NCBI GenBank assembly: GCA_016716885.1
Contig: JADJUV010000018.1
Coordinates: forward strand, 1 to 64,000
DNA from: Candidatus Trichofilum aggregatum
Lineage (GTDB): Bacteria > Chloroflexota > Anaerolineae > Promineifilales > Promineifilaceae
Reading direction: 5' to 3'
DNA: 64,000 nt
The notes beneath the pieces were generated by a model. That model made no database searches and was not told the DNA's origin. It saw only the letters and a list, made by a program, of their open reading frames with translations. Below, piece after piece: positions 57,771-64,000 of this stretch (the first letter of the stretch is position 1; every line of letters begins with the position of its first letter). A program made the position numbers and the translations under genes.

Positions 57771-59445
57771 CAAAACCACGTATTCCTTTGCTCTTGTGGA
57801 GCCGTTCAAACACTTTCGCCCGGCGTTTCAGTTCCGTGTAAATCATCTTGCGTTTGTGGGGCGGAATGCCCCGTTTCAGGGCAATGCGCTCTTCCAGCAG
57901 GAAACTGTTCATGTAGCCGGGAAACTCAAACGTATCGTTGGCCGGATTCCAACGGAACGCTTCCAGGAAAGAAAAACTTTCGCTGTACGGGTCATAACCG
58001 ATAATCTCGTTAATGCTGAGGATGCGGCGGGCCATTTTTTTGTTGTTCAGCTTCACGGCCGCCTGAACTACCGCCAAGTTGAGGTTGTCAATGTATGTTT
58101 TGGGGATGTTTATGGGATCACCCGTCAGACGTTGGATCAGCTTTTCCACGGAAGCGGCGTGGAAGGTAGACATGACGCCGTGCCCGGTTTGCATGGCCTG
58201 AAAGGCGATGCGCCCTTCTTCACCCCGGATTTCACCGATGATGATGCGATCAGGCCGTTGGCGTAGGGCGGCTTTGAGCAGATCAAACATGTTCACACTG
58301 CTACCTTTGGCCTCCCGCCCCATGTCGCGGGTCACCTCCCGAATCCAGTTCTTGTGGGGCACAATCACTTCCGGGGTATCTTCAATGGTGACAATCTTGG
58401 CATCCGGCAAGATGAAGGTATTCAGGGCGTTGAGGGTGGTCGTTTTACCAGAGGCGGTGGCTCCTACCACAAACAGGTTCATGCCATCTTCCAGCATGAG
58501 CGACAGGTAAGCCGCCATGGTGTAATCCAGGGTGCCGAACTCGATAAGCTCCAGCACGCTGGTGGGTGAGCCGCCAAATTTACGGATGGTGAAGTTGCTG
58601 CCCCGTTTGGAAATCTCTCGCCCGTAGACGATGTTGATACGGGAGCCATCCGGTAACATGGCGTCTACGATGGGATTACGCACGGTGACGGGGCTTTTGA
58701 TCCACTCACCCAACCAAACCACAAAATCGTCGAGCTGATCCATGCCTTCAAAGCTGATGGTGGTTTGTAGGCTCTTGAAGATTTTGTGCTCAACAAAGAT
58801 GGCCCCCACGCCACTGCAACTGATGTCTTCAATGTATGGGTCAAGGAGGAGGGGCTGTAATGGCCCCAGCCCCACTTTGTCGCGCAGAATGCGGTAACGA
58901 ATGGCTTCAAGCTGTTGCAGGGTGACGTAGATTTTTTCTTGTTTTTGTTTACTGGCGGAAGGTTTGCCGCCGCGGCCGCTGACCACGGGTGGTTGGGTGG
59001 TGCAAATCTGGTCAATCAGCTTGAGCAAGACCTCTTTCTTTTCCTCTTCATCTTCCACCTGCCCAATATCTTCGGCCCATTCCATCAGCCGTTCTTCAAT
59101 GAGGGGCATCATCTCGTCCAGATTGGTGAGAACGGTTGGTTCAATAGACACATAATGATCCCGCGCCGCTACCGCATCCGGGTAAACATGAACATACAGC
59201 CCGTTGTTGATGGGATAAATGAGGTTGCGCTTTTCCATCGTTTGCATTTTGCGCGACAGTTGCGGGTAATAGGCGGGTATGCCGATTTCCCCAATGGGGA
59301 CATGGTGCATGTATTCGGCCAGGAATTCCGTCTGCGCACAGGCCTCGCGCAAGAGGGGTGGCAGAATGGTCTGCAAACTGCAACCGGGGCCATGATTACA
59401 TTGGCTTTGCTGATGGAGTGTAAAAGGTAGAACTGTTTGCGCCAT
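57721..59445 (-). CDS. arlI: ArlI-like motor ATPase
   Basis: 574 residues. This secretion ATPase powers filament assembly and, in archaea, rotation. Seen: a possible metal site C-N-H-G-P-G-C at residues 16-22, the N-terminal domain ending G-L-G-P-L-Q-P-L-L-L-D-P-Y-I-E-D-I-S-C, then L-P-D-G-S-R-I near 264, S-N-F-T-I-R-K-F near 283, Walker A G-A-T-A-S-G-K-T-T (Lys334), I-V-T-I-E-D-T-P-E, Walker B I-I-I-G-E-I-R-G-E-E near 401, and the His box T-G-H-G-V-M-S-T-F-H-A near 420. The P-Y-I-E-D-I-S-C and N-W-I-R-E-V-T-R stretches match archaeal FlaI better than TadA. arlH, arlI and arlJ are in this order, as in archaeal fla/arl operons. Confidence 0.9.
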   Translation of the reverse strand: MAQTVLPFTLHQQSQCNHGPGCSLQTILPPLLREACAQTEFLAEYMHHVPIGEIGIPAYYPQLSRKMQTMEKRNLIYPINNGLYVHVYPDAVAARDHYVSIEPTVLTNLDEMMPLIEERLMEWAEDIGQVEDEEEKKEVLLKLIDQICTTQPPVVSGRGGKPSASKQKQEKIYVTLQQLEAIRYRILRDKVGLGPLQPLLLDPYIEDISCSGVGAIFVEHKIFKSLQTTISFEGMDQLDDFVVWLGEWIKSPVTVRNPIVDAMLPDGSRINIVYGREISKRGSNFTIRKFGGSPTSVLELIEFGTLDYTMAAYLSLMLEDGMNLFVVGATASGKTTTLNALNTFILPDAKIVTIEDTPEVIVPHKNWIREVTRDMGREAKGSSVNMFDLLKAALRQRPDRIIIGEIRGEEGRIAFQAMQTGHGVMSTFHAASVEKLIQRLTGDPINIPKTYIDNLNLAVVQAAVKLNNKKMARRILSINEIIGYDPYSESFSFLEAFRWNPANDTFEFPGYMNSFLLEERIALKRGIPPHKRKMIYTELKRRAKVFERLHKSKGIRGFDDFFQILAEAHRQKLL

Positions 59446-59537
59446 ACTGTTTCCTCTGTGTAAATCCGTGTTCCAATAGTCTTGTGTCCGGTCGGCGTCA
59501 CCGGCCGGCCCCTCCTGGGGGGGGGGCCGGACAGATA

Positions 59538-60596
59538 CTAACCTTTGACCTTATTCACCGGAATAACCCGCATCCCCCATCCCGGTTCAACTTCAAAACT
59601 AACGATATTGCCAGTGGTTTTGTCGGCTCCGCGCACTTTGGTAACTTCCAGGGTTTTGACCAGCTTCTTGCCGACCTCTTCGGTGCGTAGTTGCAGGTGG
59701 GCATCACAGAGCGAACGAATTCGCACCAGGAGTTCGCCACTTAGGGCGTGAGAATGCAGAATAATGATGATGCTACTGCCTCGGGCGCAAAGGCGTTTGC
59801 ATTCTTCAAAGTAGCCCAAAACTTCTTCAACGGTAGATTGGCCCACCGCCAGGGTGAGGGAATCTACGATGAGCATGTCGCGCCCGGTTTCGCAGCGCAT
59901 CGCCTGGATCAGGCTTTCCGGGGCTTGTTGACCCAGCCGGGCCATTTCTACCGGGTAGATGTGAGCTTTACCGAGTAAGACAAAGTCCAGGATGTCCAGG
60001 TCTAAACTACGCATCTGTTTAACCAGACTCTTGACGCTATTTTCGCTGGTAAAGAGGGAGAGGGTGAAGCCATCGTTGAGCGACCCCCACATCATCTGTT
60101 GGGTGAGAACGGATTTACCCGCGCCGGAGCTTCCTTCAATGAGGGTGAGCGAGCCGAGGGGAATGCCACCCCCCATTTTGCTATCTAGTTCACCGTTGCC
60201 AGAGGACATGACATTTTTTTGCGGCTCTTTGCGCCCCAGGAGAGGCAGAATGCGGGTGATGAGGTCGGTTGCTTCAAAGGGTTTGACCAGGTAATCATCG
60301 ACCGGGGAGTCACTGCCGATGGTGAGATGGTCGAGATGGCTCTCACTGACGAGCATGACGAGGGGAATTTCGGCGGTTTCGGGGTCGGCGCGTAGGTAGC
60401 GGGCCACTTCTTCGCCGGTCATGCCGGGTAGGAACATGTCGAGGATGATGAGTTGCGGTTTTTCGGTGATGGCGAGTTTGAGACCCTGGGCGTCGTCCGC
60501 GGCCGCGACAACTTCATACCCTTCTTCCACCAGAATACTCTCAGCCATCTGGCGCAAACTACGATCATTCTCGATAAGTAAGATTCGTTTGGGCAT
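59538..60596 (-). CDS. arlH: Receiver domain fused to ArlH-like RecA/KaiC-type ATPase
   Basis: 352 residues. Residues 1-122 form a CheY-like receiver (L-L-I-E-N-D near 7-11, phospho-acceptor Asp53 in I-I-L-D-M-F-L-P-G, Lys105 in L-V-K-P-F). After a short linker, residues about 130-350 match ArlH: Walker A E-G-S-S-G-A-G-K-S-V-L (Lys161), then L-F-T-S-E-N-S-V-K-S-L-V-K-Q-M, L-L-G-K-A-H-I-Y-P-V, and Walker B M-L-I-V-D-S-L-T near 241. ArlH in archaea binds ArlI, tunes its ATPase, and is controlled by nucleotide state and autophosphorylation. The frame is continuous, so the fusion is real unless mis-assembled. It implies that a histidine kinase can act directly on the motor, without the archaeal CheF adaptor (inferred). 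Confidence 0.88.
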   Translation of the reverse strand: MPKRILLIENDRSLRQMAESILVEEGYEVVAAADDAQGLKLAITEKPQLIILDMFLPGMTGEEVARYLRADPETAEIPLVMLVSESHLDHLTIGSDSPVDDYLVKPFEATDLITRILPLLGRKEPQKNVMSSGNGELDSKMGGGIPLGSLTLIEGSSGAGKSVLTQQMMWGSLNDGFTLSLFTSENSVKSLVKQMRSLDLDILDFVLLGKAHIYPVEMARLGQQAPESLIQAMRCETGRDMLIVDSLTLAVGQSTVEEVLGYFEECKRLCARGSSIIIILHSHALSGELLVRIRSLCDAHLQLRTEEVGKKLVKTLEVTKVRGADKTTGNIVSFEVEPGWGMRVIPVNKVKG

Positions 60597-60784
60597 GATT
60601 GATTCCTAACCTGAACAAGCCAGAACCAAAAAGAAGGAACACAGAGGGTCACAGAGATGATACAGAGATACACAGAGTTTTAAGAATGAATAGGCTGGGC
60701 TTTTTCTCTGTGAATCTCTGCGCTTCCTCTGTGCATCTCTGTGTAACCGCTTTCGTGCTCACTGTACAAGAATTTGACTCGTTG
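60597..60784. repeat. CTCTGTG-type inverted repeat between the two receiver genes
   Basis: GGAACACAGAGGGTCACAGAGATGATACAGAGATACACAGAG (60,634-60,677) faces CTCTGTGAATCTCTGCGCTTCCTCTGTGCATCTCTGTGTAACC (60,705-60,749). It forms a long imperfect hairpin of a dispersed family. It could reduce transcription reaching arlHIJ. Confidence 0.75.
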
Positions 60785-61189
60785 CTAACCACTCCAGAGC
60801 AATGTTTCCACCCGTTTGAGCAACAGGGTGGCCTGCACCGGCTTAGAGACAAAATCGGCTGCGCCAACGGCAAAACCATGCATCTGTTCGGTTATGGCTA
60901 ACTGGCCCTCTGGGGTGCGTTCATCTACTTGCCCTCTGGCGGTCAACATGAGCACCGTAATATTGGCTGTGGCCGGGTTAGCCTTGAGTTGTTCGCACAC
61001 CTCATAGCCATTTAGTCCGGGCATCATGATGTCCAAAATGATGAGAGAGGGTTGGAGTGTACGGGCCAGGGTAAGCCCAGCTTCGCCGTCGTAGGCGGTG
61101 TGAACAGCGTAGCCGTGCCGTTGTAGTACCTGGCTCAGAAGGCTGACGACAATCTTGTCATCATCAATAATCAGGATTTGGGGTGACAT
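60785..61189 (-). CDS. Stand-alone CheY-like response regulator
   Basis: 134 residues, a single receiver domain: D-D-D at 9-11, phospho-acceptor Asp53 in I-I-L-D-I-M-M-P-G, M-L-T-A-R near 86, and Lys in F-V-S-K-P near 116. An insertion (E-R-T-P-E-G-Q-L-A-I-T-E-Q) sits between beta-4 and alpha-4, the surface that usually contacts partners. No output domain follows. It lies between arlF and receiver-arlH, so a role in switching or gating the motor is likely. No cognate kinase is in the window. Confidence 0.9.
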   Translation of the reverse strand: MSPQILIIDDDKIVVSLLSQVLQRHGYAVHTAYDGEAGLTLARTLQPSLIILDIMMPGLNGYEVCEQLKANPATANITVLMLTARGQVDERTPEGQLAITEQMHGFAVGAADFVSKPVQATLLLKRVETLLWSG

Positions 61190-61234
61190 TTGTTTCTCCG
61201 CTGGGCTTTTACGCCGCCCATTTCTTTCCTCGTT

Positions 61235-61761
61235 TCATCGGCTAAAATGCATAGATGTGCCGACGCCGTTGCCGGTAGTAATGTTGACCAGGTTGGTCGT
61301 GTTAGGCCCAACGGGGGGCAGAAGGCGCAACCGGATCAACATTTCTTCGCCAGGATTTAAAATGCCTGGCTCATAAAACTCAGGTGCGACCGCGGCCGCG
61401 TCGCTGTACAGGCCGATCACGCTCCATTCCCCTTGGCTGGTTCACCGGTTATAGGTGTGATCCACTCAACTCTGTAACTACCGGGGGCAGTGTAATATTG
61501 CACGATGACGTCCCAGGTATGGAAATCCATCAGACGGGTGTCGCCATCATTGCGTAAGGTTAGCTCTACAACAGACCCCGAACTCTGGCTGGTGGCAATG
61601 AGCGGTGTCAGATCGGTGTGCATTTGTTCACGCATACGGATTTGCACTTCCTGCCAGCCCACGCGCAACGTCTCTTGCGCTTCCAAATAGCCATGAAAGG
61701 TTGTCAAGACGGCAAAGAGAATCAGGGCGATGATGATAAAGGTGGTCATGATGTTTTCCAT
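61235..61761 (-). CDS. arlF: ArlF-like stator protein (frameshifted)
   Basis: About 175 residues after repair. An N-terminal membrane helix (T-F-I-I-I-A-L-I-L-F-A-V-L) is followed by a beta-sandwich: V-E-L-T-L-R-N-D-G-D-T-R-L-M-D-F, T-W-D-V-I-V-Q-Y-Y near residue 82, then in the second frame V-I-G-L-Y-S-D-A, F-Y-E-P-G-I-L-N-P-G-E-E-M and T-T-N-L-V-N-I-T-T-G-N-G-V. The E-P-G-I-L-N-P-G-E-E motif is characteristic of archaeal FlaF. One missing G in the GGGG near 61,429-61,434 joins the parts as K-G-E-W-S-V-I-G. In archaea ArlF with ArlG binds the S-layer and acts as the stator outside the membrane. Confidence 0.82.
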
Positions 61762-61863
61762 AGTCAGTTAAGCGGTGCGGTCGGGCTTTTGGTTTGTAAT
61801 TTGGTGTGTGTTAGGCCCGATTTAGATGGGAGTTTAGCGTAATAAGCTTCCAAGGTTTGGATG

Positions 61864-62433
61864 TCAAGTGATTAAGAGAGGTACAAACCTTCGGAAGGTC
61901 CTGTTAATTTTCGACAATGCCGGGTTATTGACTAAAAATATATTCATCGCTGGTGCCGTTGGGGTGGTGAGTTTGATGAGGTAACGACCGGAAGCCAGGG
62001 GTGCGCCGTATTGAATCGTGATTTTGAGGGTGGCGGTGGGTGTCCACGCGGCCGCGTTCTCTAATTGCCATGACCAGTAAGGGTAGCCCGCGGCCGCGTC
62101 CACATGGGGTATCCGGCTAAAATTTCCTTCCGGCCCAAAAAACAGGTCAATCTGCTCCAGGGCTATCATCCGCACCGAACCGACATTTTTCACCCAGATA
62201 AAAACATCGAATGTGCCATTGTTGTTGCTATCCTGCCACCAACCATCGCTATCCAGCTCACTAGCCACATGGATGATGCTAATCTGGCTGAGAAGTTGCT
62301 CGTTGGCATGATTGGTCATACTGGCCATGGCATCATTGCTTTCGATGATGGCCGGGTAAGCCGCGTTAAACAACAAAACACCCATCACCGTACTAATGAC
62401 AATGAGCATCGTCGTCATAATAGCTTTGTCCAT
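61864..62433 (-). CDS. arlG: ArlG-like stator protein
   Basis: 189 residues. ATG 62433 follows CAGGAG at seven bases. An N-terminal membrane helix (M-L-I-V-I-S-T-V-M-G-V-L-L-F-N-A-A) is followed by a short helix and a beta-sandwich with F-I-W-V-K-N-V-G-S-V-R-M near residue 80 and F-F-G-P-E-G-N-F-S-R-I-P near 102, the FlaG signatures. At about 150-170, I-T-I-Q-Y-G-A-P and Y-L-I-K-L-T-T-P-T-A resemble the terminal strands of archaellum stator domains. It precedes arlF, as in archaeal operons (G and F adjacent). Its ligand in a bacterial envelope is unknown. Confidence 0.82.
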   Translation of the reverse strand: MDKAIMTTMLIVISTVMGVLLFNAAYPAIIESNDAMASMTNHANEQLLSQISIIHVASELDSDGWWQDSNNNGTFDVFIWVKNVGSVRMIALEQIDLFFGPEGNFSRIPHVDAAAGYPYWSWQLENAAAWTPTATLKITIQYGAPLASGRYLIKLTTPTAPAMNIFLVNNPALSKINRTFRRFVPLLIT

Positions 62434-63065
62434 AATCTAGCTCCTGGGAAAATAGTGCTGAGTGCTGAGTGCTGAGTGCTGAGTGCTAGTGCTGAATGCT
62501 GAATGCTGAGCTGGCTCCGGGCTTCGGTGTCGAGGAGCTGGTTGAGTTGCTGGAGCATATCCGCACCCTGACGCATTTCCTCGTCGTTACTGTACAGGGT
62601 AATGAGTTCGTTTAAGGTGTCGTGAATTTGGGGCGTAATACCGGACGCGGCCGCACGCAAGGCCAAAATCTTGCGCGTCCGTTCGCCCCCTACCTGACCC
62701 ACACTCTCGGCTACCCAGGCCGCCAGGGCCGCAAAGTTGTCTGGGCCAGTCGCTAGGGGAGTCGTTGGGCTAGTCGAGGCCGGGTAGAACGTAAATCAGC
62801 CAATGAAATCTGTCGTACCAGAGGAGTGGGGGCGGGATGATGGATGGTCCTGATAATTTGTTTCAGCCAGGTGACTTTTCTCTGCGTTCCCGTACCTATT
62901 TCCGTTTCCATTTCCGTTGCCGTTCGCTGTCCCCTCATCTGATCTCAGGGCCGGATGGTAACGGAGCAAAACCTGTTCCTGAACATCCAGAAGCGTTTTC
63001 TGAATCTGGTTCTTTAAGATTTTCATCTCCTGCTCCAAAGTCTTAACCCTTTGTTCCATGTCCAC
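62415..63065 (-). CDS. ArlC/D/E-like coiled-coil protein (frameshifted, 3' end altered by repeats)
   Basis: The N-terminal part, from GTG 63065 or ATG 63059, is a coiled coil (M-E-Q-R-V-K-T-L-E-Q-E-M-K-I-L) followed by a G-N-G-N-G-N linker. Two other frames continue it: Q-I-S-L-A-D-L-R near 62,810 and then F-A-A-L-A-A-W-V-A-E-S-V-G-Q-V-G-G-E-R-T-R near 62,710. The last block (W-V-x-x-x-V-G, then I-L-A-L-R-A-A-A, then I-T-P-Q-I-H-D-T-L-N-E-L) resembles the FlaD/E fold of archaeal ArlC/D/E, which receives signals from CheF. At least one and perhaps two indels lie between 62,750 and 62,900. The final 30 codons are read from AGTGCTG tandem repeats and overlap arlG by 19 bp. The family assignment is tentative. 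Confidence 0.6.
62454..62510. repeat. AGTGCTG heptamer tandem repeat
   Basis: At least seven units of AGTGCTG/AATGCTG in a row, lying immediately upstream of the arlG ribosome site. A 7-bp unit shifts frame with each copy gained or lost, so the C-terminus of the upstream protein, and translational coupling to arlG, could vary by slippage. Confidence 0.8.
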
Positions 63066-63185
63066 AGCACCCTCTCTTTATCGTTTGTTAATGTATTCGT
63101 GTATTGGCAAGGTCTGATGGAAATAAGTGCGACCACGACGGAAGACCAATAACTAATACACCCACAACTCTTTCGTTAACAGAAG

Positions 63186-63214
63186 TTTGGCCGGGCTGAT
63201 TCAGCCCGGCCAAA
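63186..63214 (-). terminator. Strong hairpin downstream of the archaellin-like gene
   Basis: TTTGGCCGGGCTGA and TTCAGCCCGGCCAAA form a near-perfect stem about 30 bp past the pilin stop. No T-run follows, so it may be a partial terminator or an mRNA-stabilising structure that keeps pilin message above that of the motor genes. Confidence 0.7.
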
Positions 63215-63243
63215 TTATTTATTGCCTATTACCGCATTGCTGA

Positions 63244-63831
63244 TTAATGCAGGTCCATTACTGCGTCGAAGTAAGCGGGGGTCGTGCGTTGGATGGTCAA
63301 GGCCGCACCCTTGGGGGGTTTCATTTCCAGAGAAAAGGCCGTGTTGATGCCCAAGGCGTTGGTTAAACTCGCGACGTCTACTGTGATTTCGACCAATTCC
63401 CCTTTGTCTAACAGTTCGTCACCATCGTTGCTAACGATCCAGTTGGTTGTCCAGGTCATATCATTGTTAAACTGGGTTGAATCCACATAGTTGATGACCA
63501 TCACCGGGCTGGTTGTGTTCAAATCTATCGGTTCACCACCAACCACGTTGCCAATCGTGAAAACAATTTCGTTCAGTTCAGCCAGGGCTGTGCCGGTGAC
63601 ACTTGCCGTAGCGATGAGCGAACCTTTGACTTCCATCGAAGATTGCACTTCGGCCAAACCAGCGTACACAGCTTCTTTGCCTCGTTCAGTTGAAAATGTA
63701 CCAGCCGACAGAATGGTGAAGGCGAATACGGACGCTACAACGATAAAGGCGATCAAGATGATGGCTGTTTCTAGGGCGGTGATACCCGCTTCATCCCGAT
63801 GCAGATTATGGAAAAATTTGTTACCGTTCAT
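63244..63831 (-). CDS. arlB: Archaellin-like major filament protein
   Basis: 195 residues. ATG 63831 follows AAGGAG at six bases. A 16-residue basic/acidic leader ends D-E-A-G, the class III cleavage site, followed by I-T-A-L-E-T-A-I-I-L-I-A-F-I-V-V-A-S-V-F and then A-F-T-I-L-S-A-G. Glu at position +5 of the mature protein and the unbroken 29-residue hydrophobic helix are as in archaellins. The globular part is beta-rich and has G-N-V-V-G-G-E-P-I-D-L near residue 95 and V-M-V-I-N-Y-V-D near 110. It is the first gene of the locus in this window, and a hairpin follows it, as expected for a highly expressed filament subunit. A type IV pilin is the alternative, but the helix sequence argues for archaellin. 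Confidence 0.87.
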   Translation of the reverse strand: MNGNKFFHNLHRDEAGITALETAIILIAFIVVASVFAFTILSAGTFSTERGKEAVYAGLAEVQSSMEVKGSLIATASVTGTALAELNEIVFTIGNVVGGEPIDLNTTSPVMVINYVDSTQFNNDMTWTTNWIVSNDGDELLDKGELVEITVDVASLTNALGINTAFSLEMKPPKGAALTIQRTTPAYFDAVMDLH

Positions 63832-64000
63832 TTTTGCTCCTTATAGCAAGTCTTAGGTTGTACACAATTTTGCTCGGGGTCCGATTTGTTTGATTGTTGT
63901 TTCAATTCTTTCCCGTTGCGTTATATGCTTACTTTACATCTAATTTTGCTTGCAGAGCGTTTGTTTTATGCGAGTCTTGCGTGAGGGTATTGTGAGGGTC
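63832..64000. other. Leader region upstream of the archaellin-like gene
   Basis: AT-rich sequence containing the ribosome site ATAAGGAGCAAAA next to the pilin start. ATATAACG near 63,920 could be a -10 element, but I could not place a convincing -35 or a sigma-28 box. The locus may extend to the right of the window. Confidence 0.4.

Noticed and set aside
57721..60596. Assignment of the ATPase and platform genes to an ordinary Tad pilus
   Set aside because: The ATPase motifs, the single long platform protein, the ArlH-type gene and the FlaF/FlaG-like proteins fit an archaellum better; Tad loci lack ArlH, ArlF and ArlG.

Overview
The window looks like a chromosomal piece of a Chloroflexota bacterium (Anaerolineae/Ardenticatenia-like; inferred from gene content and style, not from an rRNA). 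Supporting signs are CUT1-type sugar importers without local ATPases, DUF5696/YIP1 proteins, a CHAT-NB-ARC-TPR protein, many families of short intergenic palindromic repeats, and the octamer GCGGCCGC. I counted about 76 copies of that octamer by eye in 64 kb, where one or two would be expected by chance. It usually sits inside genes as an Ala-Ala-Ala block and behaves like a highly iterated palindrome.

Layout. 1-2.6 kb: a PRC-barrel lipoprotein, a type IB topoisomerase and a membrane protein (minus strand). 3.0-8.1 kb: a tyrosine recombinase and a large secreted nuclease with lamin-tail, OB-fold, EEP nuclease and RTX repeats (plus). 8.4-13.5 kb: a complete BMP-type (nucleoside-like) ABC importer (minus). 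13.9-17.2 kb: an EEP-family hydrolase, a lipoprotein, and a HExxH protein whose N-terminus resembles cargo of extracellular contractile injection systems (plus). 17.3-40.7 kb: a carbohydrate-use locus of about 23 kb (minus) with GH3, GH35, two PF10091 glycoamylase-like proteins, a LacI regulator, two CUT1 permease pairs, two solute-binding proteins, DUF5696, an NHL/YIP1 protein and a GH94 phosphorylase. A perfect 18-bp LacI-type operator lies upstream of GH94. 41.3-50.5 kb: an mmsA-type dehydrogenase, a degraded CHAT-NB-ARC-TPR gene, and two NmrA-like oxidoreductases, one divergent from a TetR regulator. 50.6-63.8 kb: an archaellum-type motility locus (minus).

The archaellum-type locus is the most important content. 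In transcription order it encodes an archaellin-like pilin, an ArlC/D/E-like coiled-coil protein, ArlG- and ArlF-like stator proteins, a CheY-like receiver, a receiver domain fused to an ArlH-like ATPase, ArlI, ArlJ, an unknown membrane protein, a prepilin peptidase, and two PilN/PilO-like bitopic proteins that carry PPC/BACON or LysM modules. These last proteins could anchor an archaeal-type rotary filament in a bacterial envelope. I recall recent reports of archaella in Chloroflexota, so the machine as such may not be new. The receiver-ArlH fusion and the wall-binding PilN/PilO-like proteins look unusual.

A technical theme affects the annotation. At least ten genes are split by single-base (occasionally two-base) indels, mostly in runs of three to five G or C. 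This suggests homopolymer errors in the read data more than real pseudogenes. The CHAT gene 3' half is worse than that, and 56.03-56.26 kb is an almost pure poly-G stretch that is probably not real sequence. Coordinates for split genes below span the restored reading frame.
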